NCBI GenBank assembly: GCA_963971535.1 | Contig: OZ020592.1 | Location: forward strand, 56,610,836-56,674,835 | From: Notolepis coatsorum | Lineage: Eukaryota; Chordata; Actinopteri; Aulopiformes; Paralepididae | Length of the DNA: 64,000 nt | Direction of reading: 5' to 3' | Shown: positions 22,301 to 31,648 of the stretch, one piece after another | Layout of the letters: each line of letters starts with the position of its first letter | Numbering within the stretch: the stretch's first letter is position 1 | Notes under the pieces: generated by a model | Seen by the model: only the letters and a program-made list of their open reading frames with translations | Database searches by the model: none | What the model was told of the DNA's origin: nothing | Translations under genes and position numbers: made by a program

Positions 22301-22436
22301 TGCTTCCCAAACGTCTCCTCGAGGCACCCCAGCCGTTCCATGTATTTGTTAAATTCCACCACCAGCACACCTGATTCAACTAATAAAGGGCTTGTTAAGT
22401 TGAATCAGGTGTGCTGGTGGTGGAATTGAACAAATA
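22301..22436. mobile_element. left part of a hAT-like MITE
   Basis: Begins CAGTGCTTCCCAAAC, the terminus of a common fish hAT repeat, and has a strong inner dyad (CCACCAGCACACCTGATTCA against TGAATCAGGTGTGCTGGTGG). It stops where the copia LTR starts. The right end was not found. Confidence 0.6.
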
Positions 22437-22741
22437 TGTTGACAGAATTGGCTATGGGGCGACAATAATATATATATAGGAGGCATGAATTCCGGCTTGT
22501 TTATTCATTCACAGTGATTCACAGCAGCACAGCGCATGGGAACTCCTCTCCGTGAGAGGCCGATGTGGTAAGAAGGTAGAGGGGGAGAAAACAAAAGCTT
22601 ATATACTCCCAACCTGGTGGAAACAGTAGAAGCTCCGCCTATAGCGCCCTCCAGTGGACACAGATATATATGCAGTCAAAGGAAGCAGTATAGTACAGTT
22701 GCAGTTAGTTACAACCCTACATACACCCTCTAAATTCAACA
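22437..22741 (-). mobile_element. Ty1/copia 3' LTR (305 bp)
   Basis: On the minus strand it runs from TGTTGAATTTA to CTGTCAACA, the TG...CA ends of an LTR. It directly follows the polypurine AAGTGGGAG. It lies just downstream of a copia RNase H frame. The 5' LTR is absent. Confidence 0.8.
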
Positions 22742-23235
22742 CTCCCACTTAGGGTTGCTTAACACACTGTATGACCTCTTCAAAACAATTTACAAAGAAA
22801 AGAACACAGTTTAGAACATCAAAAAGAGTATGGCAGTCAATATTTACACACCAAACATGACCTCTGCAAATCTCCTCAGTTTAAATTTGGAAGCCGGCTT
22901 CATCATAGCGTCTGCTACCATGTCGTCTGTTGGACAATAAACCAGTGTCATCCTTTCTTCTCTGATGACAGATCTGATGAAATGGTACTTTATATCCACA
23001 TGCTTACACCTCTGTCGACACAATGGCAATGGTTCCCTGGTTGTCCTCATAAACAACAGTCTTCTTATATACATAGGTATCCATTCCTCCGAGCAGTTGT
23101 TCTAGATAAATACACTCCTGTATTGTCATGGCCAGAGCCATGTATTCGGCTTCACAAGTTGACAGTGCCACTGTGGGCTGCTTCTTTGTTTTCCATGAAA
23201 CCAGTGAGCTGTTTGTGTTCAAACTAACACAGTAT
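22742..23235 (-). pseudogene. Ty1/copia RNase H fragment
   Basis: Two minus-strand frames (23004-23249 and 22844-23074) read SLVSWKTKKQPTVALSTCEA, EYMALA, YEDNQGTIAI, then KHVDIKYHFIRSVI and TDDMVADAMMKP. This is the C-terminal copia RNase H with its conserved TCEAEY and EDNQ motifs. A frameshift separates the two parts. Everything upstream is missing because an L2 inserted at about 23236. Confidence 0.9.
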
Positions 23236-24995
23236 CCAATCCAATCCAATCCACTTTATTTATATAGCACATTTAAAACAACAAATTTGACCAAAGTGCT
23301 GTACAAGTCCACAAACATAGGATAAAACATAAAACATAAAAATTTAATAAAAGCACATAATAAAACAGTACAATGTGTCACATAAAGAGGCCAATCTCTC
23401 AAAAACGGTTTAAAAAACAAAAGCCAGAGCAAATAAGTGTGTTTTGAGGTGTGATTTAAACACCTGCAGAGTGGGGGCCTGCCTAACATGCAGTGGCAGC
23501 TCATTCCAGAGCTTTGGGGCTGCCACTGCAAAAGCACGGTCCCCCCTAAGCTTCAGCCTGGAGTTTGGAACGGCCAAGAGGAGCTGGTCAGAGGACCTGA
23601 GGGACCTTAGAGGAACATAGGGTTCCAGCAGGTCTGAGAGGTAACCCGGTGCCAAGCCGTTCAAACATTTAAAAACAAACCTTAAACCTTAAAATCAATC
23701 CTAAAACGCACAGGAAGCCAGTGGAGGGCAGCCAGCACAGGGGAAATGTGCTCCCGCTTTCGCGTTCCCGTCAGCAGATGGGCAGCGGCGTTTTGCACCA
23801 ACTGCAAACGAGAGAGGGAGGCCTGACTGACGCCCACGTACAGGGCATTACAGTAATCAAGGCGAGAGGTCATAAAAGCATGGATAACCGTTTCAAAAAC
23901 GGAACGGGATAAAAAAGGTTTGACCTTGGACAGCCTCCTAAGCTGGAAAAAGCTCCTTCCCACCACAGTATTGATCTGCTTGTCCAGCTTTAGGTCACAA
24001 TCGAATTTTACCCCTAGGTTAGTGACTGTTGGCTTCACAAAAAGCCCAAGAGGGCCCAAGTCACCAGGAGGAGGCATATGACCATTGCTGGGACCAAACA
24101 CCATGACCTCTGTTTTACTGTCATTGAGACAAAGACAGTTTGATGCCAGCCATGCCATAACATCATCAAGGCATGCTAATAGTGGTTTTACCGGGTTGGT
24201 AGTGTTTCTTTTTAATGGCATGTAAATCTGGCTGTCATCTGCGTAGCAGTGAAAGGAGACGCCATGCTTTCGGAGTATAGGCCCTAAGGGGAGCAGGTAC
24301 AACACAAATAAAATTGGCCCGAGAATTGAGCCTTGGGGAACCCCGCAGGGGAGAGGTGCTGTGGAGGATACAGCGTCGCCCAGGCAAAACTTCTCTCAGA
24401 CAAATAAGATCTAAAAAACTCCAGGGCTTGGCCTTTAATGCCAACCCAGTGCTCCAAACGGGAGAGCCGAATATTGTGATCCACTGTGTCGAAGGCAGCA
24501 GTGAGATCTAAAAGTACGAGAATAAGGGAGTCACCAGAGTCAGTGGCGAGAAGGATATCATTAAAAACTCTTAAAAGTGGGGAGCTCCAGTAGCTCACCG
24601 CGTACCTCGAGCGCTATTTCGGCGCCGGGGACAACCGTGCTCGTCACGGATCTCGGGTTAGCAAGTTCGAATCCCGGACTGTAGCCGTATCTTTCTCAGA
24701 GTGTCTTCCCCATCTACCCCCATTCAAACCTGTTTCTGTCGGTCATTCTTGACCAGAGAAAATGCGATAAACGCAAAAAGAGCCAGCGGAATGGCCAAAG
24801 TTAAAAAAAAAAAAAAACTCTTAAAAGTGCAGTCTCTGTACTGTGCAGTGCTCTAAAACCAGATTGTAAGACCTCCAGAATGCCATGTGTGTCAAGGAAA
24901 GACATTAATTGGACAAGTACAATTTTTTCCAAAATTTTGGATAAAAACAGGAGCTTGGAGATAGGCCTAAAATTAGACAACTCCCTCTGCGTTGT
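23236..24995 (-). pseudogene. L2 LINE, 5'-truncated
   Basis: The tail at the left is (ATCCA)n, then TTTATTTATATAGCACATTT, a common L2-type 3' end. Minus-strand frames (23410-24598) carry VLLDLTAAFDTVDHNI, catalytic YADDSQIYMP, LQLVQNAAAHLLTGTRKREH, LAALHWLPVRFRIDFKV and KSHLKTHLFALAF. Frameshifts and a SINE (24580-24813) interrupt it. The frame goes on to the right of the SINE up to about 24995. It cut the copia element, so it is the younger of the two. Confidence 0.9.
24580..24813 (+). mobile_element. tRNA-derived SINE inside the L2
   Basis: Starts GGGAGCTCCAGTAGCTCACC with A-box-like TAGCTCACCGCG and B-box-like AGTTCGAATCC, has an unrelated body, and ends in A15. A 16-bp TSD, AAAACTCTTAAAAGTG, is at 24564-24579 and 24814-24829. 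This is a clean LINE-mobilised SINE. The parent tRNA is not clear. Confidence 0.9.
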
Positions 24996-25870
24996 GTAAT
25001 TTTAATGATCCTGACGTCTCATATACTGGCTGTACAATCCTTATCTCTCCCCGTTAGTGCAATCCGCAACCGTAGTATTCACCACCTTCGTAAGAATTCG
25101 ACACTTAGACAACGTACTACCTTACAGGGGAAAGCGTTGTTTATTTTCATAAACAGAAGCCTCAGCTCAGATGTTAACAGATTGTATTGTCCTTGAAAAG
25201 TCTATTCTGATGATCTCTCCTTTAACCCCGCTCGGGGATCCTCGCGGCCTGGTGGGTATTCCAGAAGCCTGTCGTCGTGGTCGTGCCACGTCAGTCCTCC
25301 CCTCCTCTCCCCGCGAGGAGAGGGGGAGGGGGAATCGCTTCCAAGTCTCTGATGGTTCCTCTCTCCTCTGAGGTTCGTTTCTCAGTCGTTCTTAGTCTCA
25401 GTCTGCCTTACACCCGGAAGAAACAAATTTTTCTATATTCTCGCCATAGCAACGACAGCCCGCCCCTCTTCTGGTTGTCATGTGCCGCTGCCATGACAAC
25501 AGCTTTAACCTTTAAACACATTTCAAAACGTTTCATTACTGTGTGTCAAACCCCCCCCATCGCTCTGCTCTCTGTCTCTTGTGCCGTGTGCCTGCTGTTA
25601 TCAATGTGTTCTAGATCGGAATGTCAACACCCCGCTCGCTGGCAGTGTGCTGCTCCCACTGACTGCCAGCCACTAGACCGCTTCATCCACCATTCAAACC
25701 GTCACCATGCACATTTCGACCTCTCTGACCCGGGCCCCTTTAGATGCGGTCATCTCCCCCCCAATCTACACATCACATACATTGAAAACCACCACCGGTT
25801 TCTTTCAGGGGACAGCCTTACCAAACATATTATTTATATTATTCAAATGGAACTCAAACATGTTCCGTTG
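24996..25870. other. gap: no gene recognised
   Basis: GC-rich around 25220-25370 and C-rich later. It might be an old LTR, but no ends or TSD were found. Confidence 0.4.
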
Positions 25871-26050
25871 TGATGTCACAGTATGATGTCATAATAGACA
25901 TTCTAGAACATTTGTGATGTCACAGTATGATGTCATAATAGAACATTCTAGAACATTTGTGATGTCACAGTATGATGTCATAATAGCACATTCTAGAACA
26001 TTTGTGATGTCACAGTATGATGTCATAATAGACCATTCTAGAACATTTGT
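25871..26050. repeat. minisatellite, 4 units of 44-45 bp with TGATGTCA
   Basis: Units start at 25871, 25915, 25960 and 26005. Each holds TGATGTCACAGTATGATGTC, ATAATAGA and TTCTAGAACATTTG. Two more copies lie at 27176-27260 with the same right flank (ATATATATTCAACAA), so the array is part of a dispersed unit. Confidence 0.95.
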
Positions 26051-26694
26051 GTTATATATATTCAACAATTCCAGAGCTCGCATCTTGAGACAGGATAGAT
26101 AGACTGTCTATCCTACAACACAGACTGAAACCTGCATTTCTCAACCAAGGTGCCTTGCCTATCATTTTGCTGTGGAAAGGTGAGTGTCCACAACAGCTAG
26201 CTAGCTGTTCTACTTGAATACTGAATGTTAATATTGAATCAGACAATATTGAATACTGAATGTTAATATCAGACCATATTGTATGACAGTGAAGTTATTG
26301 AATCTTTTTGTAGTGTCTCTTTTCGGTGTTGCACTTTTTAGACGGTCCCTGGCTGCACACTTGCCTCACAGCCGACTGCACATAGAGATCAATATTATTA
26401 AATGTACAGCTCCGAGGATGGCTAGTTTAGGTGAAAATACGGTTGTAGCTCATTGTCTACCTTACTACGATAGGAAAGAGGTGTCCTTTGTGTTTTAAAA
26501 ACATTTCGCTTAAGAATTCTTGACCGCGGAAATTCGAATCTGTGAATATCTTTCTAACTTTACCTAAGTCTCCCGATTGCGATACAATAAAGCGAATCTT
26601 CATCACAAATCATATTCTCAAAATAATCTGACGGGCAGATATTATTGCTAGCGGACCTATTTCAGCCTGCGAGCCGCCTATTGCCGACCACTGA
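26051..26694. other. gap: no gene recognised
   Basis: AT-rich, with short frames only (one of 71 codons at 26283) and a tandem GAATACTGAATGTTAATAT doublet near 26215-26265. Confidence 0.5.
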
Positions 26695-26979
26695 ACATAC
26701 GGTTATCCTATAACCATAGTTATATGAGTATAGCGAGTGCTCTGCTCATAGTGGAACATATCCCATATCCAGTCTAATACTGAATACATTTCTTCACATG
26801 TACACACCCATCCGCCTGGCCACACCCCCATCCGCTCCTCTACATAAGCGGGGATGTGGCCATACTAACAGCTCCTTCCCAAGTCTTTCACCACCGAAGG
26901 CGAAGACCACAGGTCCTCAGTGAGTCCGAGCAGAGCGCTCGCTATACTCATAACTATGGTTATAGGATAAACCGTATGT
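26695..26979. mobile_element. long-TIR MITE (285 bp, arms about 53 bp)
   Basis: Left arm ACATACGGTTATCCTATAAC, then CATAGTTATATGAGTATAGC, ending GCTCTGCTC. The right arm (26928-26979) is its inverse with a few changes. The inner part matches, in reverse, 47440-47590. No TSD was settled. Confidence 0.8.
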
Positions 26980-27175
26980 TATATATTGTATTAGCTTACG
27001 CTCTGCTCGTAGTGGAACACAGGAGCTGAGCAGAGCGGAAGCTCGACAAATGTACCCGCTGAGGCCCCCCACAACCATCAGAACCGGGGAGGACCCGAGC
27101 CCCTGGACCCCCCTAGTGGAGGACGGGAGGGAATCGCATCCGACTGTGCGAAGACGGTTTAGCAACTCAAATGCA

Positions 27176-27260
27176 CAGTATGTCATAATAGCACATTCTA
27201 GAACATTTGTGATGTCACAGTATGATGTCATAATAGACCATTCTAGAACATTTGTGTTCT
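27176..27260. repeat. second array of the TGATGTCA minisatellite (2 units)
   Basis: Same 45-bp unit and right flank as 25871-26050. Confidence 0.9.
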
Positions 27261-27928
27261 ATATATATTCAACAAACCACCAGCTGATCACAGAGGCAGT
27301 GCTGACATTTCTGCATGCTTCAGAGTTGTACCAGAGGTTTGATCTATTCCGTTATCTCCCCCCAGAGATGAACGAGAATTCATCGAGACTAACCTAGTAC
27401 ACTGGCGCTCGGAAGAGACAAACTCCATCCTAGTTGCCCCATAAAAATGCTGTTTCAATGATGAGCAACCAAGGCGCGCAAGCCCATGCGTGGTTCCACA
27501 CAGAAGCACCCAGGGCCAGCACTATGTACACGTCGAGACCCAAAACATATCAATGGTAATTCTAACAAGAACCCAGATAACGTTCCCTCCAAGCCGCCTG
27601 GGAGAGCGGCAGGAAGCTGACCAAGACACAGATATGGGTCCCATATGACGCGTCCGAGGGAAAACAACCCTGTCAACCCTGCTCTGTATAAAAGAGAGGA
27701 GACAGGGAACCCCCAGAGAGACTTCCCACGTGAGTAATAATTGAAAAGATATATGTAACATTGAGCTACGTGACCAAAAGCTCAAGACATATGCAACAGA
27801 GCGCAGAGCAGAAAACGTATTTTTAAGTTCTCACGTACCGCATAACTCATCTTGACAAAAGGTTTTATATATGGCTCCAGGCTCATGTGCGAACCTGCCA
27901 CCTGAATTTTTACACCTTTACCCTAAAG
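27261..27928. other. gap: part of a larger dispersed repeat, no gene
   Basis: No convincing frame. The 3' part aligns loosely with the stretch before 46020, so it belongs to the repeat described at 28789-29155. Confidence 0.4.
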
Positions 27929-27983
27929 CAGACCTGGGCATTGTACGGATGATTCTGACCGGCCCGCAAAAGATTACATGATA

Positions 27984-28020
<37 letters not shown>

Positions 28021-28788
28021 ACTTTTTTCTTTTCATGTCAACGTTCACACGCACAATATACGCTTAGGAGACATGCTCAGAAGATGTTGGTTCTCTTTGG
28101 ATCCACCTACATATGTGAACAAACAGACATTCTCATTCTCGTTTACCAAGTCCAGGTACAGATCCTCTCTCACTGATGAACATCTGGCAGCTGTGCTTCG
28201 CATCTCCACCTCAGACATGCAACCTGACTTTGATGGACTTGTTAAAGCTCAACAGAGACTGGATTTCTCACACTGAATGAAACAAAAAACAACTGAAGAA
28301 CACTAAAATGTGGAAATATAACAAGTGAAATGGGACACTTGATATTTTTTTTTCTTAAATGTTTAATATAGGCATGTAAAGTAAAAAAGGCTACAAAACT
28401 GGGACACTTTTCTTTACACAGTTCAGTGACATGTCTTGTTTATTTTTGCTATAAGATGATGTGATGTCTTTAGAAAGCTAAGAAAATCCTTGTTTCAATA
28501 GTATATGAAACTCAAAATGCCCTTTGTTATTAATGTTTCACATTTTGTTTATCATTTTGGAAATAAATTCTATTTGAATAAATTATATTTTTGAAAGCTA
28601 ACCTCACCTTTTAATTGCCAAATAATAACATACACTCTTACCAGGGGTCAAAACAATGCCATTTACTGCTTTTTATATAGAAATAAAATGTATATTATGC
28701 ATAATTGAGTTTGGAATTTTGGCCCGGCCCCCCAACATATTTTCAGTTGCTCATTCGGCCCCCCGGGAAAAATAATTGCCCACCCCTG
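27929..28788 (+). mobile_element. hAT (Charlie-type) element with transposase remnant
   Basis: Ends CAGACCTGGGCA and TGCCCACCCCTG, the classic Charlie-type hAT TIR. The 8-bp TSD CCCTAAAG is perfect (27921-27928, 28789-28796). An A-run lies at 27987-28018. Length 860 bp, so most of the transposase is deleted. Confidence 0.93.
28095..28276 (+). pseudogene. C-terminal piece of a hAT transposase (GTF2IRD2/ZBED-like)
   Basis: The frame reads VNKQTFSFSFTKSRYRSSLT, DEHLAAVLRISTSD, DFDGLVKAQQRLDFSH and stops. The phrase YRSSLTDEHL..VLRISTSD is the conserved dimerisation-domain end of Charlie-like hAT transposases, also seen in the domesticated GTF2IRD2 and ZBED proteins. The DDE catalytic part is missing, so it is inactive. 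The stop lies about 0.5 kb before the right TIR. Confidence 0.85.
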
Positions 28789-29155
28789 CCCTAAAGGAAG
28801 AAAAAAACACAGACCAAGAGAGGGGCCAAGGGCCCTGGTACAAGAGCTTACATGTAACTTCTGTAGGCCAACACCTAACCCAGTTGTGGATCTTAAACGT
28901 GAATACAATACACACAACCCTCCATCACAACAAAAAAGGGCAAAAGTACACTCACTACTGTAAGAGGAAACGCCGTTTTTCATGATGAGAGAAGACATAA
29001 GTCTTCGATTAAGTACTGGTCACAGGCCTTGCTAAGTCCACATGACAGCGACCAAACAATTTTCAGAAAAGATTTCCTCTCTCTAAGCAAGAGCACAACC
29101 CCAGCAAAAGCTGAGGGATTTACACCGTATCCCCAAAAACATAGTGAATCAACAC
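28789..29155 (+). repeat. part of a larger dispersed repeat
   Basis: Phrases such as ACACACAAC...CATCA, AAACGCCGTTTTTC and GTATCCCCAAAAACATAGTG, followed past the next insert by ACATTTTGTAAACAAAATCA, are matched in order at 46030-46240 on the same strand. Confidence 0.6.
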
Positions 29156-29482
29156 CAGAGCATGTGAGCGGATCGGAGCGTGAGCGGAGCGGGTGGTTTT
29201 GACGTGAGCGACGGAGTGGGTTTTAAAATGGGTCGGCGCGACGTCCGGAGCGAGAGTTCTCCTCCACTCCAATCCACTCCGGGCCGCTCACAGTGGTTTA
29301 ACACTGATGTAATATACATGTAGTACAATGCCAAAGCAACAGATGGCGATGTACAAACATGAAGGCCATTTTCAAAGAAATGAGAAGGGTGAACCGTCAC
29401 TCACATCCTGTTAGAAAAAGTATATGACGCCATTGTTGTTGTCGTTAGCTTACATGCTAACGTTAATGGCAGCGACCATAGC

Positions 29483-30582
29483 TGTGAGGTTTCTGTCCTT
29501 GCTTTCTCACTCGTTCTGTTCCTTTAACCACCCTCGCTTTGTTTTCATTCATTTTTTCTGTCAAGTATTTCAATTCCCTCGTTCACACGTTTCTCCCCGT
29601 TGACGTCATCTGAGACGTCGCTGATTGGTTCTCTCACTTCCCCACGCTTGTCAATCACATTCCCCAGCTGTCACTGCTTTTCAATCAATCGATCCCTCAT
29701 TATTTATACCCCGTTTTCCCCACCCTAAGTTGTTGGATCGTCTTGATTTGTCGCTGGATGTTTTTCCCCGTTGCTGCTGTTTCACTGTGCTATTCTCCAG
29801 GAATTCCTAGAAGCCTTCGCTTGGATACCTGCTCCGTGGCGCGCGCTCGCCTCCTCTGTTGTTCCTGTTCCTTTAACGCAGCTCGTCTGGGTGAGTTTTC
29901 TAGATTGACTGTCTTGACCTATTTCCGATTTTCGTGTGTAACCTTTACACTGAAGTCTACCACCTTTTTGTCAAACAGTCACTCACCCAGCCATTATCGA
30001 TTTTGCTCTTTCCTTTATGGAATAATATTTTTTTGGGATCTTCCACCTCCCTCTGTGTGTTTGCTCACGCCGAAGATATTATTTCACATTTGGACAGTGT
30101 TTGGATTTTTGCTCACTGTGTGTTTACACGAAGATATTATTTCACGTTTGGACAGTGTTTGGATTTTTGCTCACTGTGTGTTTACATGAAGATATTCACT
30201 TGGGCTGTTTTTGGAATATTGCACATCACTGTGTTGTTAACACGAAGAATATTACACCCTGTCCTCCTGCTCGTTTCAAGTCTGCTCTGTCACTGACTCG
30301 TTCCCTCTCTCCCTCTCTCGGTCTTGCACAACATCTGAGAGATCCGCCGTGAGAATTCTGCAGAGCGGTACAGAGGTCTGCTCCTGCTTCCCAAGACTAC
30401 CCTTCCGGGAGAAGCTGCAGAGCAGCAGAACTTTGCCCCTTGTTCATTGTACCTGTTCTTGTTGACCTGCTTTCCCTGTTTCACTTATTCTTATTACCAA
30501 ATAAACAAGCCCTCGTATTTGGCAACTCTGAATCCTACTCTCTTGTGTCGTTAGCGTTTGGGGTCGGTGTCAAACCATAACA
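29483..30582 (+). repeat. 5' LTR of the sushi-type element
   Basis: 1100 bp, TGTGAGG...TAACA. It holds a promoter region (29590-29741), a 58-bp tandem duplication (30072-30129, 30130-30187, then a partial unit) and AATAAA at 30500. The 148- and 120-codon frames in it are repeated exactly in the 3' LTR and are not genes. Confidence 0.95.
29595..29741 (+). promoter_or_regulatory. LTR promoter: CRE-like site, CCAAT box, TATA box, likely transcript start
   Basis: TTGACGTCATC at about 29598, GATTGGTT at about 29622, TATTTATA at 29701-29708. A start 25-30 bases past the TATA box would fall at about 29728-29732, just at GTTGGATCGT, which is complementary to the priming site at 30585. The start site is inferred. 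Confidence 0.65.
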
Positions 30583-30584
30583 TT

Positions 30585-30594
30585 ACGATCCAAC
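30585..30594 (+). promoter_or_regulatory. self-priming primer-binding site
   Basis: ACGATCCAAC, 2 bases after the 5' LTR, is the exact complement of GTTGGATCGT at 29732-29741, which lies where the transcript should begin. No TGG start of a tRNA-type site is present. Tf1 and sushi elements are known to self-prime with their own 5' RNA end. Confidence 0.8.
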
Positions 30595-30598
30595 CACT

Positions 30599-31648
30599 AT
30601 GACGACCCCAGCCGACACAGAGGGGGTCAGAACCGCACTTGCAATTCAAGTCGAGTTGACCAGGGATCACGGTCTCCAACTAGAGCGGGCTGCGGCTGCG
30701 GTGCAGAACCTCAGGGACCAGGTCCTGCCTATGCAGGGTTCAATGGCCGCTATGGCGGGACAACAGTCCGAGATTCTCGCCCAGCTTAACTCGCTGGGCG
30801 ACGCCGTTAATACTTTTCATCTCTCACACCCTTCAGGAACATTCCCCGCAGCCCCAGCAGATCTCGCACCTCGGGAACCCCTTCTCTCCGTCCCACGGCT
30901 GTTCGACGGTAATCCCGAGGAGTGTGCCACATTCATCATGCAATGTGAGTTGGTTTTCCGTCATCAACCAAGCCGTTTTTCTGCTCATGGGTCCCGAGTG
31001 GCTTATATAACCAACCTACTTTCAGGCCATGCTGCCCAGTGGGTCACTTCCTCCTGGGCAATGGAAGCAGATTTTTTGTTCTCCTACCCAGACTTCGTGG
31101 CGGAGCTCCGCAGAGTGTTCCACCATCCAGCCCGAGGTCTGGACCCTGGAGCCCGGTTGGGGACCTTCCGACAAGGGAGCGGCAGGGTGACGGACTATGT
31201 CATGGAGTTTCGACTGGCGGCGGTGGAGAGTGGATGGAACGAACCTGCTCTTCGCCTAACCTTCATAAGGGGGCTCAGTGACGCAGTCCGGGACCAGCTC
31301 GCTACCAGGGAGGTGCCCGACTCCCTCGAGGAGCTGTTTAGCCTTGTCATCCGTATTGACGGACGCCTCCTGGAGAGAAGGCGCGAGAGGACCCGACTGT
31401 CACCTCCTGAAGCACCCCGGACTCCTGGACGCCCCGTCCCCAACACTACTGATGGTAACAGGCTTCCCCGTCCGGTGCGCGAGGAGGAACCCATGCAGCT
31501 GGGACGCTCTCATCTGAGCCAGGCGGAGCGTCAGGCAAGGCTCAGGTCCGGTCTCTGCCTCTACTGCGGAGGTGCGGGACACCGTATCGCCGACTGCCCT
31601 ACCCGGCCAAAAGATCGGGCTCACCAAGACCCCGGGAGATCCTGGTGA
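30599..31648 (+). CDS. gag: gag polyprotein, sushi-type (349 aa)
   Basis: Structural protein that would form the intracellular particle and bind the element's RNA. The N-terminal part (about residues 15-55) is heptad-rich and helix-prone. The middle (about 95-235) is the capsid region shared with PEG10/RTL proteins ([16 protein letters not shown], then YVMEFRLAA). A proline/arginine-rich linker follows, then a single CCHC zinc knuckle, [15 protein letters not shown], near residue 320. The ATG is the first after the priming site. The stop TGA at 31646-31648 overlaps the start of the pol frame. The frame is intact. Expression would be from the 5' LTR. Confidence 0.93.
   Translation: MTTPADTEGVRTALAIQVELTRDHGLQLERAAAAVQNLRDQVLPMQGSMAAMAGQQSEILAQLNSLGDAVNTFHLSHPSGTFPAAPADLAPREPLLSVPRLFDGNPEECATFIMQCELVFRHQPSRFSAHGSRVAYITNLLSGHAAQWVTSSWAMEADFLFSYPDFVAELRRVFHHPARGLDPGARLGTFRQGSGRVTDYVMEFRLAAVESGWNEPALRLTFIRGLSDAVRDQLATREVPDSLEELFSLVIRIDGRLLERRRERTRLSPPEAPRTPGRPVPNTTDGNRLPRPVREEEPMQLGRSHLSQAERQARLRSGLCLYCGGAGHRIADCPTRPKDRAHQDPGRSW

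Noticed and set aside
25871-26050. CRISPR array
   Set aside because: Units are whole tandem repeats without unique spacers, in a vertebrate genome.
29743-30296. 148- and 120-codon frames
   Set aside because: They lie inside the LTR and recur identically at 35236-35789; no domain, one frame shadows the other.
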